A DNA stretch of 64,000 nucleotides, from assembly GCA_047630175.1 (NCBI GenBank), contig JBLHVI010000003.1:78792-142791 (forward strand), written 5' to 3'. This DNA comes from UBA4582 sp047630175. GTDB lineage: Bacteria; Pseudomonadota; Gammaproteobacteria; Pseudomonadales; Azotimanducaceae. Numbering within the stretch: position 1 is the first letter of the stretch; the number at the start of each line of letters is the position of its first letter. The notes under the pieces are model-generated. The model worked only from the letters and a program-made list of their open reading frames with translations, made no database searches and was not told the origin of the DNA. Shown here piece by piece: positions 8,469 through 17,595 of the stretch. The translations under genes were made by a program, and so were the position numbers.

Positions 8469-9764
8469 ATGACGTTGGAGTATCCATTGGATAGCAATGC
8501 CCAGGCGGCGAGGCACGCTGAGCGCCGCTACGAGTTGCAGGTCAAGCGGGACTTGAATCGCAACTTCTTTGCACACCTTGTGCACGGCATGCTGGGCCAG
8601 ACCGGTTTTCGCCTCATCAACGCTCCGACCTTTTTGCCGGCTTATATCATGCTGCTCTCGGGAGACTCAGAGCTGATGGTTGGGCTGGCGCTATCCCTGC
8701 AGGCGCTCGGCATGGCAGTGACGCCGCTGGTGGGCGCCAATTTGATCGAGCATCGTAAACGGGTACTGCCGGTGGGTTTTCTTGTCGGCGGGATGATGCG
8801 TCTGTGCATCCTGTTGATTGCGTTGTCAGGCCTGCTGCTCAGCGGGACTCAGACGCTGTTGGCGATCCTCGTTTGTCTAACGCTGTTAGGTCTTTTTCAA
8901 GGCATGCAGGGCGTCATCTTCAATTTTCTGATGTCGAAAGTCATTCCTGTGAAAAAGCGTGGACGTCTGACCGGCATGCGCAACTTTTTGGCGGGTATGA
9001 CCTCAGCGGGCGTAGCCTGGGCGGGAGGGTATTATCTGATTGGCGACGTGCCAACCGCCGAAGGCTACTCCTACACTTTTATATTGGCTTTTATTCTCAC
9101 GAGTGTCGGGCTGTTGCTCTTGTTGATGGTGCGCGAACCCGAGCCGCCCACCGTAAAAGCTAAGCAAAGTCTGCGCCAGCGCCTGGGTGAGGTGCCACAG
9201 CTGCTGCGCGATGACCCCGCGTTTACGCGCTATTTTCTTGCCCGATCATTGGCGACTATGGGGCGTATGGCAATGCCGTTCTATATTCTTTATGCTGGCC
9301 AATCCATTGGTTTAAGTGGCCAAAATTTAGGCATCATTACGTTTGCTTTTACCATGAGTGGCACCATCTCGAATTTGTTCTGGGGTGCCATGGCCGATCG
9401 TCAGGGCTTTCGCGGTACTTTTTTATTGTCTATTGGCCTTTGGGTGATCGCCACTATCGTGCTGATTTTTGTGACGGATCTTTGGTCCATCCTGTTGGTG
9501 TTTGTCGGTATCGGTGCCGCGGTACAAGGATTCCAGAACTCGTCGATTAATCTGACCCTAGAGTTTGGTGATCGGGACGACCTGCCCGTGCGCATTGCGA
9601 TAGCCAACACAGCATCGGAAGTAGCAGGTACTATTGGTCCTTTGTTGGGCGGTCTGTTGGCGGCGCTGCTGGGGTATGAGGCGGTGTTTGCGGCTTCTAT
9701 TGTTTTTCTGGTGGTAGGTGGTACGGTAGTTCGGATTTATGTGCCAGAACCTCGGCAAAAATAG
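8469..9764 (+). CDS. Major facilitator superfamily transporter
   Basis: Inner-membrane MFS carrier of 431 residues with about twelve hydrophobic segments and a basic cytoplasmic N-terminus (RHAERRYELQVKRDLNR). The loop between helices 6 and 7 is short and charged (REPEPPTVKAKQSLRQRLGEV). The substrate cannot be told from sequence. It stands between dsbC and alaC, where Pseudomonas has hom directly, so it is a lineage-specific insertion. Export of an amino acid is conceivable from the neighbours alaC and hom, but that is only a guess. Confidence 0.85.
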   Translation: MTLEYPLDSNAQAARHAERRYELQVKRDLNRNFFAHLVHGMLGQTGFRLINAPTFLPAYIMLLSGDSELMVGLALSLQALGMAVTPLVGANLIEHRKRVLPVGFLVGGMMRLCILLIALSGLLLSGTQTLLAILVCLTLLGLFQGMQGVIFNFLMSKVIPVKKRGRLTGMRNFLAGMTSAGVAWAGGYYLIGDVPTAEGYSYTFILAFILTSVGLLLLLMVREPEPPTVKAKQSLRQRLGEVPQLLRDDPAFTRYFLARSLATMGRMAMPFYILYAGQSIGLSGQNLGIITFAFTMSGTISNLFWGAMADRQGFRGTFLLSIGLWVIATIVLIFVTDLWSILLVFVGIGAAVQGFQNSSINLTLEFGDRDDLPVRIAIANTASEVAGTIGPLLGGLLAALLGYEAVFAASIVFLVVGGTVVRIYVPEPRQK

Positions 9765-9928
9765 ACCGAGGCTACATTCGCGAATAGACAATGTCGTGCC
9801 GATAGTTTGGCAGGCGTCCACAAAGCTAGTTAACATGCGCGATGGGTTGATAAAACCTTTGGATACACGAATATTGAGACAAGAAACCCTTACACTAAAA
9901 CTTTTGACACGAGAATGACGTAACCACC

Positions 9929-11146
9929 ATGACCATGGATGATTTTCCCCGCATCAAGCGACTGCCACCGTATATTTTTAGCATCACTGATGGACTCAAA
10001 AAAGCCGCGCGCGCGCGCGGTGAAGACATTATCGATTTTGGTATGGGTAATCCAGACCAACCGACGCCGCAGCATATTGTCGATAAATTGATAGAAACCG
10101 TCCAGCGTGGTGACACCCATCGCTATTCCCAGTCTCGTGGAATTCCACGGCTGCGACAGGCTATCAGCAACTGGTATAAAGACCGTTATGCGGTTGATAT
10201 TGACCCTGAAACCGAAGCGATTGTCACCCTGGGTTCAAAGGAAGGCATTGCACACTTGGCGATGGCCGTGTTGGGTCCAGGCGATACGGTGTTAGTGCCT
10301 AACCCTTCATATCCGGTGCATCCTTATGGCGCCGTGCTCGCAGATGCAGATGTGCGCCATGTGCCGATGACCCCCGATGTTGATTTTTTCAGCGAACTTG
10401 AGAAAGCCATTATTAACACCTGGCCTAAGCCCAAGATGTTGATTATCAATTTCCCTGGTAACCCAACGACTCAGTGTGTGGAGCTAGAGTTTTTTGAAAA
10501 GGTCATCGCCATGGCCAAAGAGCACCAGATTTGGGTGGTACAGGATATCGCTTATGCAGACATTGTCTTTGATGGCTATCGGGCGCCGTCTATTTTAGAA
10601 GTGCCGGGAGCAAAGGACATAGCAGTAGAATTTTTCACCTTGTCTAAAAGCTATAACATGCCTGGCTGGCGCATTGGTTTTTGTGTCGGTAACCCAACGT
10701 TAGTGGGCGCCTTGTCGCGCATTAAATCGTATCTTGACTACGGGATGTTCACCCCGGTTCAGGTAGCTGCTATTGCCGCCCTTGAGGGTGATCAAAGTTG
10801 TGTTGCCGAGATTCGTGATATGTACAAACTACGTCGCGACGTCTTGTGTGATGGATTAAATGCATTGGGCTGGCAGGTTGAAAAACCCCGAGCCACGATG
10901 TTTATATGGGCAAAGATTCCGCCGCAGTTTGCCCACATGGGATCTTTAGACTTTAGCAAAATGTTGCTTCAAGAGGCCCATGTTGCCGTCTCACCCGGCG
11001 TAGGCTTTGGTCAGTATGGTGATGATCATGTGCGCTTTGCGCTAATCGAGAATGAACATCGTACCCGTCAGGCGCTGCGAGGGTTGCGCAAAGTGTTTGC
11101 GTCGTCATCGATCGGTGTAGACCAAGGCAAGGGGGAAGACATTTGA
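9929..11146 (+). CDS. alaC: Alanine-type aminotransferase AlaC (fold-type I PLP enzyme)
   Basis: PLP-dependent aminotransferase of the AlaC/YfdZ branch, interconverting pyruvate/glutamate and alanine/2-oxoglutarate. Its 405 residues contain FGMGNPDQPTP near the N-terminus, the PNPSYPVHPYG substrate loop, NFPGNPTTQ and the PLP lysine at about Lys240 in LSKSYNMPGWR. Arginine near RFALIENEHR binds the carboxylate. hom overlaps its last four bases, so the two are likely translationally coupled. Broad specificity (valine, glutamate, aspartate semialdehyde-related keto acids) cannot be excluded. Confidence 0.9.
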   Translation: MTMDDFPRIKRLPPYIFSITDGLKKAARARGEDIIDFGMGNPDQPTPQHIVDKLIETVQRGDTHRYSQSRGIPRLRQAISNWYKDRYAVDIDPETEAIVTLGSKEGIAHLAMAVLGPGDTVLVPNPSYPVHPYGAVLADADVRHVPMTPDVDFFSELEKAIINTWPKPKMLIINFPGNPTTQCVELEFFEKVIAMAKEHQIWVVQDIAYADIVFDGYRAPSILEVPGAKDIAVEFFTLSKSYNMPGWRIGFCVGNPTLVGALSRIKSYLDYGMFTPVQVAAIAALEGDQSCVAEIRDMYKLRRDVLCDGLNALGWQVEKPRATMFIWAKIPPQFAHMGSLDFSKMLLQEAHVAVSPGVGFGQYGDDHVRFALIENEHRTRQALRGLRKVFASSSIGVDQGKGEDI

Positions 11147-12435
11147 CTGTTGTAAGGGTTGGTATTTGCGGTTTGGGTACAGTGGGTGCCGGGGTCGTTA
11201 ATCTGTTGCAGCGTAATCGAGACGAAATGTTGCGTAAGACAGGTGTTAACATCGAAGTGGCCCAGGTTGGCTGTCGGCGAGATAACGCCGATTGTGATAT
11301 TAGTCATGTACCAGTGACTCGCGATGTTTTTGATGTGGTGCGAAATCCCGATATCGATATAGTCTGTGAACTGATGGGCGGCACGGATGTGGCGCTTGAG
11401 GTGGTCAAGCAGGCGTTGAGCAATGGTAAGCATGTTGTCACTGCCAATAAAGCATTGATTGCTCAACATGGCGATGAGTTGTTTGCTTTGGCCAACGCTT
11501 CGGGTGTGGGATTAAAGTTTGAGGCTTCGATCGCTGGCGGTATTCCTATTGTCAAAGCCATTCGTGAAGGCTTGGCGGGTAATCGCATAGAACGCTTGGC
11601 AGGTATCATTAACGGTACCAGTAACTATATCCTCACCGAGATGGAAGCGGCGGGTAATCGCAGCTTTGAAGATGTATTAGCTGAAGCTCAGGCATTAGGG
11701 TATGCCGAGGCAGACCCAACCTTCGATGTTGAAGGAATCGATGCCGCGCACAAGTTGACGTTGCTATCGTCGATTGCCTTTGGCGTGCCGCTGCGTTTTG
11801 ATGCCATTTTTACCGAGGGTATCTCTAAGGTGACCAGTGAGGACATGAGTTATGCCAGTGAGTTTGGCTATCGTATTAAGCATCTCGGTATTACGACAAA
11901 AACACAGCAGGGTATCGAGTTGCGGGTGCATCCAACGCTGATTGAGAAAACGCATCTATTGGCACAGGTGAACGGCGTGATGAATGCGGTGCTGGTAGAC
12001 AGCGACGCCGCGGGCCAAACCATGTACTACGGCGCCGGCGCCGGCGCTGGACCGACTGCCTCGTCGGTGGTCGCCGACTTGATTGATCTGGCACGTGACC
12101 TCAGTGACGTTGGGCGTATTCCGAACCTTGGATTCCTACCTGACGCCCTGCAAAGTATGCCAATCCTAGATATCAATGAAACCCAATCTTGCCACTACCT
12201 GCGTCTGCATGTGCTGGACAGGCCTGGCGTTCTGGCACGTATTTCAACAATTTTGGGCCAGCAAAACATCAGTATTGAATCGCTGATTCAGAAAGACGTT
12301 CGCAAGGCTCTCGCGCCTATCGCTATTATCACCGATGATATTGTCGAGCAGTCTCTGGTAACCGCTATCACAGAGCTTGAAGCGCTGGATGAGGTTATAG
12401 GAACTGTGCAACATATTAGGGTTGAATCCTTCTAG
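11143..12435 (+). CDS. hom: Homoserine dehydrogenase
   Basis: Reduces aspartate semialdehyde to homoserine, the branch point to threonine, methionine and isoleucine. The N-terminal Rossmann motif GLGTVGAG is at residues 9-16. VTANKALIA and NGTSNYILTEM mark the catalytic domain, and a C-terminal ACT domain (about 350-425, LRLHVLDRPGVLARIS) suggests threonine feedback. Monofunctional, 430 residues. The TTG start overlaps the alaC stop (TTGA). In Pseudomonas thrC follows; here recJ follows 18 bp downstream. Confidence 0.96.
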   Translation: MTVVRVGICGLGTVGAGVVNLLQRNRDEMLRKTGVNIEVAQVGCRRDNADCDISHVPVTRDVFDVVRNPDIDIVCELMGGTDVALEVVKQALSNGKHVVTANKALIAQHGDELFALANASGVGLKFEASIAGGIPIVKAIREGLAGNRIERLAGIINGTSNYILTEMEAAGNRSFEDVLAEAQALGYAEADPTFDVEGIDAAHKLTLLSSIAFGVPLRFDAIFTEGISKVTSEDMSYASEFGYRIKHLGITTKTQQGIELRVHPTLIEKTHLLAQVNGVMNAVLVDSDAAGQTMYYGAGAGAGPTASSVVADLIDLARDLSDVGRIPNLGFLPDALQSMPILDINETQSCHYLRLHVLDRPGVLARISTILGQQNISIESLIQKDVRKALAPIAIITDDIVEQSLVTAITELEALDEVIGTVQHIRVESF

Positions 12436-12453
12436 CGACTAAACGGAAAAACC

Positions 12454-14184
12454 ATGGCAAAGCGACTGGTTCGCCGACAGGTCCACGACAGACTTGATGT
12501 GGCCTCACCACTGTTTGGTCGGTTATTTTCTGGGCGTGGTATTCAGGCCATTGAAGAGGTCGACTGTTCCTTGCAGAACTTGTTGCCGCCAACGACTATG
12601 CTAGGCCTCGACGTGGCCAGTGAATTGTTGGCCGACTGCATAGGTCGGCAGGAACGCATTTTGGTAGTCGGTGATTTCGATGCCGATGGGGCTACCAGTT
12701 CTGTATTGCTTGTGCATGGTCTGCGAACCATGGGCGCTCTGCATGTGGAATACCTTGTGCCGAATCGTTTCGCCTATGGCTATGGTTTGACGCCAGAGAT
12801 TGTGCAGCTTGCGGCGACGGGCGAGATTTCGGGCGCAGGGCCCCAAGGCTTGGCGCCACAGTTGATTATCACCGTTGATAATGGCATTTCCAGTATCGAC
12901 GGGGTTGCCATGGCGCGGGCCTTGGGCATTAAAGTCTTGGTAACAGATCATCATCTTCCTGGCGATGAGTTACCGGCCGCCGACGCGATTGTAAATCCAA
13001 ATCAACCGGGCTGCAGTTTCGCCAGTAAATCATTGGCGGGTTGTGGAGTGGCGTTCTATTTGCTGAGCATGTTGCGCCAAGTACTGCGTCGGCGCGACTG
13101 GTTTAACACGCAGCGTCCAGCGCCAAATCTCGCTGACTATCTCGATCTGGTAGCGCTGGGGACGATTGCTGATGTGGTCGTGCTTGACCGTAACAATCGT
13201 ATACTCGTCAGTGAAGGGATAAAGAGAATTCGTGCTGGCCGCTGCCGACCGGGCCTTAGCGCGCTGCTCGAGCTGGCAGGTATCCAGCAGAAACAGCTGG
13301 TGTCACGCGACCTAGCGTTTGGCGTTGGACCACGTTTGAATGCGGCGGGGCGACTCGATGATATGGCGCTGGGGATTGACTGCTTGCTTGCCACCTCCAT
13401 GAGCGAGGCCAGAGCACGTGCCGCGCATCTTGATACTCTGAACAAAGAGCGTCGGGTGATCGAAGATGAAATGAGGGCTCAGGCTCAGGTTAATTTAAAG
13501 CTGCAACATAACCTGACATCGGCGACTAAGCTGACAGGCGTTTGCCTGTTTGCCGATGACTGGCACCAAGGTGTAATCGGCATTGTTGCATCGCGCATTA
13601 AAGACCAGTTGCACCGGCCAGTGATCGCTTTTGCGCAGACTTCAGACAGTGAAATGAAAGGCTCTGCCCGATCTATTCACGGATTGCATATTCGTGATGC
13701 CTTGGCTGCCATCGACGCCCAGCATCCTGGTTTGATCAAGAAATTCGGGGGTCATGCTATGGCTGCCGGGCTGACGATTGAGTCAATTCAGTTTGAAACC
13801 TTTGCGCGGTTGTTCGACGATCAAGCGCGTTTGAGTCTCAGTAAGGAGGATCTCGAGCAGGTGCTGGTAAGCGATGGTGAGTTGAAGGTCGACGTGACGC
13901 TAGGCTTGGTGCGTGAGATTTTGCAGTTGATACCTTGGGGTCAAGGTTTCCCCGAGCCACTTTTTGATGATGAATTTGAAATACTCGACCAGCGCATTGT
14001 TGGTCAACGACATCTTAAAATGAAGCTACTTCGGGGTGATCAAACGTTTGATGCGATAGCATTTAACCAAGACCGCCTAGTAGAGGGGCGCAATAAGCGG
14101 ATGGCCTATCGGCTCGATATCAATCATTTTCGAGGACGTGACTCTGTGCAGTTAATTGTTGAGTCAGTGGATGTCAGTTTGTAA
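12454..14184 (+). CDS. recJ: Single-stranded-DNA-specific exonuclease RecJ
   Basis: 5'-3' single-strand exonuclease of the DHH superfamily that works in RecF-pathway recombination, mismatch repair and base excision repair. Metal-binding motifs are DFDADG at 74-79 and DHH at 165-167. The DHHA1 domain includes GVGPRLNAAGRLDD and GGHAMAAGLTI, and an OB domain forms the C-terminus. At 576 residues it matches E. coli RecJ. Linkage to hom is conserved in Pseudomonas. Confidence 0.96.
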   Translation: MAKRLVRRQVHDRLDVASPLFGRLFSGRGIQAIEEVDCSLQNLLPPTTMLGLDVASELLADCIGRQERILVVGDFDADGATSSVLLVHGLRTMGALHVEYLVPNRFAYGYGLTPEIVQLAATGEISGAGPQGLAPQLIITVDNGISSIDGVAMARALGIKVLVTDHHLPGDELPAADAIVNPNQPGCSFASKSLAGCGVAFYLLSMLRQVLRRRDWFNTQRPAPNLADYLDLVALGTIADVVVLDRNNRILVSEGIKRIRAGRCRPGLSALLELAGIQQKQLVSRDLAFGVGPRLNAAGRLDDMALGIDCLLATSMSEARARAAHLDTLNKERRVIEDEMRAQAQVNLKLQHNLTSATKLTGVCLFADDWHQGVIGIVASRIKDQLHRPVIAFAQTSDSEMKGSARSIHGLHIRDALAAIDAQHPGLIKKFGGHAMAAGLTIESIQFETFARLFDDQARLSLSKEDLEQVLVSDGELKVDVTLGLVREILQLIPWGQGFPEPLFDDEFEILDQRIVGQRHLKMKLLRGDQTFDAIAFNQDRLVEGRNKRMAYRLDINHFRGRDSVQLIVESVDVSL

Positions 14185-14302
14185 ATTCTAGATCGTCCCT
14201 TGAGATTATTTGCAGAGTGTGTTCATCGGCAAATTCCGGTAGGGTAGACGTCGGGCCGTTGCGAGCGTAGCGTTAATTAAGTGAGAATTTCCGGTTTAAG
14301 AA

Positions 14303-15694
14303 ATGCCTGAGGCCGTCAAAAAAGGCGCGCTAATTCTGGCTTGTCGTTCACAGAATATGGACGATTTTGCCTGGTTCAAAACCGCCTTGCTGAATCATTT
14401 ACGTCCATTGCATAGTGACCAGGTAAGTGTGGTGGAGATTCACACGGTGTCTGGTCTTATCGAGCGTCTGTCAGCACCTGGCACTGTGTTTGACGTGAGC
14501 GAAGTGCATGTTTTGGCGGAGTATGGTCTCGATAGCTTGCAGGTAGGCGCAACGCCGACGGAGTCCATTGGTTTAGGGGTGCTTGCCAGCCAGCCGCCCA
14601 CGCGGGGCATGTCTGTCGATGGTGGTACGTTTGTGCCGGATACGACCGTCAGGGTTTGGTACTGGTCTGACAACGAAACGCCGAGCTTTAGTCAGTTGGT
14701 CGAATGGTCTGAGTTCTTTCGACTGCGATTTTACTTTCAGCCTCTTGCTCAACTTAAACAACGTATCAGGCCCGCGCGTAAGCCGTCTCGAAACGCCAGC
14801 ACAGGTGGGTCTTTAGTCGGCAGTCACGCGGGTGCTGGCATCGGTGTGAATAACGGTGCTATAGCGCCATCGCGGACCCATGGTAAAGGTAAGCGTACTG
14901 GTTTGGATGGTAACTGGTTTCGACATATCAGCATGACCAATGTCGTGCTGACTTTGGCGGTGCTGACTGGTATCCATTCAGTGTTTTTCAAGTCCATGAT
15001 TGACCTAAGCGACGACTATGTCGACGTCGTCAAGCACGTTGATTCAAGGTTCGAGATCGACGCTTTGACGCAGAATCTTGCCAATCGGGCGGGTGATTTA
15101 GTAACCCACTCATGGGTTTTTCAGCGTAAGCGTTGGGATTTCAGCTTTTTTATCGCGACACAGTGGCTGCAGGATTCTGAGCTTGAGTTAGTGCGGGCAC
15201 GCCAGTTTGCTGAGCGCCATCAAGGCCATGCGTTCTGGGCATCGGTATACAAAAATCTGGTGTGGAGTAATAGCCAGCGTTTAGACAATGTTGCTGATGC
15301 GTTGCGCCGGCACGGTGAACGCGAATCAATGGATGAGTATGAGTTGGCCAGTTTTATATTGGCGTTTGTGCAACATATACCCTACAAGATACCAAGTAAT
15401 GAGTTGGAGTTGTTTGCACCCCCGCAAACCGTTGCGAGTTATTACGGTGATTGCGACTCAAAGTCTTTGTTGTACGTGCTCATTTTGCGCAAGCTTGGTT
15501 ATCGTGTTTCTATGTTTGAAAGCCGCCGGTATCGCCATGCTATGGCAGGCGTGGCGGTGAATGCCACGGGTACGCACATGAAATATCAAGGCGTTGATTA
15601 TTACTTTGCTGAGACAACGGCAGTTGGCCATCGCTTGGGCAGTGTCGCGCCGCGCTGGAACCACCTGAATAATTGGCGGCTCGTGCCGTTGTAA
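14303..15694 (+). CDS. Membrane-anchored transglutaminase-like cysteine protease-fold protein of unknown role
   Basis: A 463-residue protein with three visible parts. The N-terminal 160 residues (starting MPEAVKKGALILACRSQN) match nothing I recognise. A low-complexity basic linker of about 50 residues precedes one transmembrane segment at about 212-231. The C-terminal part has the transglutaminase-like pattern: Cys384 in YYGDCDSKSLL, His412 in YRHAMAGVAV and an acidic residue at Glu437 in YYFAETTAVGHRLG, a plausible catalytic triad. The catalytic domain would face the periplasm if the basic linker is cytoplasmic. The DUF350 membrane gene follows 79 bp downstream, so the two probably form a unit. 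Substrate unknown; peptide or isopeptide bond chemistry is the family expectation. Confidence 0.75.
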   Translation: MPEAVKKGALILACRSQNMDDFAWFKTALLNHLRPLHSDQVSVVEIHTVSGLIERLSAPGTVFDVSEVHVLAEYGLDSLQVGATPTESIGLGVLASQPPTRGMSVDGGTFVPDTTVRVWYWSDNETPSFSQLVEWSEFFRLRFYFQPLAQLKQRIRPARKPSRNASTGGSLVGSHAGAGIGVNNGAIAPSRTHGKGKRTGLDGNWFRHISMTNVVLTLAVLTGIHSVFFKSMIDLSDDYVDVVKHVDSRFEIDALTQNLANRAGDLVTHSWVFQRKRWDFSFFIATQWLQDSELELVRARQFAERHQGHAFWASVYKNLVWSNSQRLDNVADALRRHGERESMDEYELASFILAFVQHIPYKIPSNELELFAPPQTVASYYGDCDSKSLLYVLILRKLGYRVSMFESRRYRHAMAGVAVNATGTHMKYQGVDYYFAETTAVGHRLGSVAPRWNHLNNWRLVPL

Positions 15695-15773
15695 GCGTGC
15701 ACCACAATTAGCTGGTCATTTGCCTGCGATGTATTCATCTGGGACAACACCAGCTACGACGACGGGAGTCATA

Positions 15774-16325
15774 ATGAATCAGTTTTTACTATGGAATGGC
15801 CTGCTAAGCTTAGTGCTGGCGATGCTGCTAGGTACGCTGGCGATCTACGTCGGTTTCAATGCATTCAAGCGTATTAATTCCCAGATTGATGAAGAGTTTG
15901 AATTACGCAACAACAATATTGCTGTGGGGGTGGTTAGTGCGTCGTTTATCGTGTCCTTGGGTATCATGATGCGCGGCGTGCTGGATCCTATTACCCAGAC
16001 GGTGTTCAACCTTGCACATAAGTACCAACAGTTTGGCGTGACCCTGCAGGACTTGCTTGAATCTGTAGGAGTGATTTTTTTGCAGTTTGGCGTCGCACTG
16101 ACACTGTCTCTAGCAACGTTGACGTTGGGCACTCGCTTATATATGCGCCTTAACCAGCACACCGATGAACTCGAAGAAATTGCCAATAATAATGTCGCCG
16201 TCGCCATCGTCGTTGGTGCGATTACGGTGACACTCGCATTGATGCTAGCCGGCGGCATGGAAACACTGTTGCAAGCAATCGTACCTACGCCGCCTGTTTT
16301 CAACGAGAATTTGCCGAGCAACTAG
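15774..16325 (+). CDS. DUF350 (UPF0719/YjfL-like) membrane protein
   Basis: Inner-membrane protein of about 183 residues made of two tandem DUF350 repeats, each with two helices (four in all). The paired signature sits between the helices of each repeat: LRNNNIAVGVVSAS in the first and ANNNVAVAIVVGAI in the second. The start is the ATG at 15774, with a GGGAG site 7 nt upstream; a longer TTG-initiated frame from 15720 is less likely. DUF350 proteins elsewhere sit beside ATP-grasp peptide ligases and PspA-type envelope stress genes, but their activity is unknown. Here the partner is the transglutaminase-like protein just upstream. Confidence 0.85.
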   Translation: MNQFLLWNGLLSLVLAMLLGTLAIYVGFNAFKRINSQIDEEFELRNNNIAVGVVSASFIVSLGIMMRGVLDPITQTVFNLAHKYQQFGVTLQDLLESVGVIFLQFGVALTLSLATLTLGTRLYMRLNQHTDELEEIANNNVAVAIVVGAITVTLALMLAGGMETLLQAIVPTPPVFNENLPSN

Positions 16326-16366
16326 CCGATGTGATTTAGCTTGTTAAGCCGTTTATCGAGATTTGG

Positions 16367-16396
16367 CCAGCGCCAACAGATTAACGCTGGCGCTGG
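16367..16396. terminator. Hairpin between convergent genes, possible bidirectional terminator
   Basis: Perfect 9-bp inverted repeat CCAGCGCCA (16367-16375) and TGGCGCTGG (16388-16396) with a 12-base loop. It lies in the 91-bp gap between the DUF350 gene and the convergent acyl-CoA dehydrogenase. Only a weak T-rich tract follows, so termination is plausible but not certain. Confidence 0.5.
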
Positions 16397-16416
16397 TTGC
16401 TTTCAGGGGCGGTTGA

Positions 16417-17571
16417 TCAAGCAGCCTTACCAATCAACATATCGGCGAGTCGTACACGATGATATCTCGCGTCACCAAACAGCATTTGGTTATGCATTTG
16501 CCGTTTGAAAAACAAGTGCACATAACAATCCCAAGTAAAACCAATGCCACCGTGAAACTGTACCGCTCGACTTGAAGAAAATGCCGCCATTTCGCTGGCA
16601 TTGGCCTTAGCCATATGAGCAAACTTCTGGATGCTATCCCAGTCAGCGCGCTGCGGGTCTGAATCGATTGCGCAGGCGGCGTTATAGGCCAGCGAGCGCG
16701 TTCGATCGATATCCATCATGACATTCACCAAGGGGTGTTTGACCGCCTGAAAAAAGCCTAATGGCCTGTCAAACTGGACGCGTACCTTGGCGTACTCGAC
16801 GGTAGTCTGTAGCAGCCATTCACCGGCGCCGACCATATCGGCTGCCAAGATAATCTGAATCGCTGGCAAGGCATGAGCTAACGCAATATCACCCGTACCG
16901 GGAGCCGCAATTTCAATGGCATCCGCTGCTGCAAAGCTGATGTGCGCCTGATCTCTGGTCAGGTCGATGATGCCATCGGCTTCAATGGTGACACCGCTGG
17001 CATTGGGTTCCACGTAATAAAGGCCAACGCCACCAGCTGCTCGCGCACTGACTACAAAGCCGTCAGCCTTGCGAGCATCCTGGACGAACCATGCTGTGCC
17101 ATTGAGCTTGCCGTCAATGATGCTGACATCAGTGTCGGTGGGCTCCCACGAGCCTTGTTGATTAGTGATAGCGAGCGTCATGGGCTTGCCGCCAGCAATC
17201 TCACCCAACAAGTTTGTCGCCGCGGCGGACTCGCATTCGCGCAACACAAACGTTGTATTGAATGTAGATATCAGGGGTGATGGGAAAGCCGCCCGACCCG
17301 CTTCTTCAGCCAGGGCTACAGCTGCCACCAAAGACATGCCAATGCCACCAGCGGCCTCGGGAACACATGCCGCTGTCCAGCCAAGCTCACTAATCTGCTG
17401 CCAGAGATTTTTGTCCCAGATGCATTCAATATTACGGTGAATATCTGGGTTGCCGGCGACTTGGTGGTGAATTTTATCGGCACTGCAGTTGTCGGTAAAA
17501 AACTTGCGTGCTGAGTCGCGCAACATGGTCTCGTCTTCACCAAAGCCAAAATTTTTCGGTTGTTCAATCAT
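16417..17571 (-). CDS. Acyl-CoA dehydrogenase, smaller partner of a pair
   Basis: Flavin acyl-CoA dehydrogenase fold of 384 residues. It carries the helical N-domain (DETMLRDSARKFF), a central beta domain and the C-terminal RVQFDRPLGFFQAVKH and AVQFHGGIGFTWD segments. The usual YEG-type catalytic Glu region near the C-terminus is replaced (MLFGDARYHR). The ATG at 17571 is chosen because AGGAGA lies 8-9 nt upstream; a TTG at 17577 is too close to it. The larger dehydrogenase ends 24 bp upstream, so the two are co-transcribed and may form a heteromeric enzyme like the steroid-type pairs. Substrate unknown. Confidence 0.85.
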   Translation of the reverse strand: MIEQPKNFGFGEDETMLRDSARKFFTDNCSADKIHHQVAGNPDIHRNIECIWDKNLWQQISELGWTAACVPEAAGGIGMSLVAAVALAEEAGRAAFPSPLISTFNTTFVLRECESAAATNLLGEIAGGKPMTLAITNQQGSWEPTDTDVSIIDGKLNGTAWFVQDARKADGFVVSARAAGGVGLYYVEPNASGVTIEADGIIDLTRDQAHISFAAADAIEIAAPGTGDIALAHALPAIQIILAADMVGAGEWLLQTTVEYAKVRVQFDRPLGFFQAVKHPLVNVMMDIDRTRSLAYNAACAIDSDPQRADWDSIQKFAHMAKANASEMAAFSSSRAVQFHGGIGFTWDCYVHLFFKRQMHNQMLFGDARYHRVRLADMLIGKAA

Positions 17572-17595
17572 GATCAATCTCTCCTGCGGTGGTGA

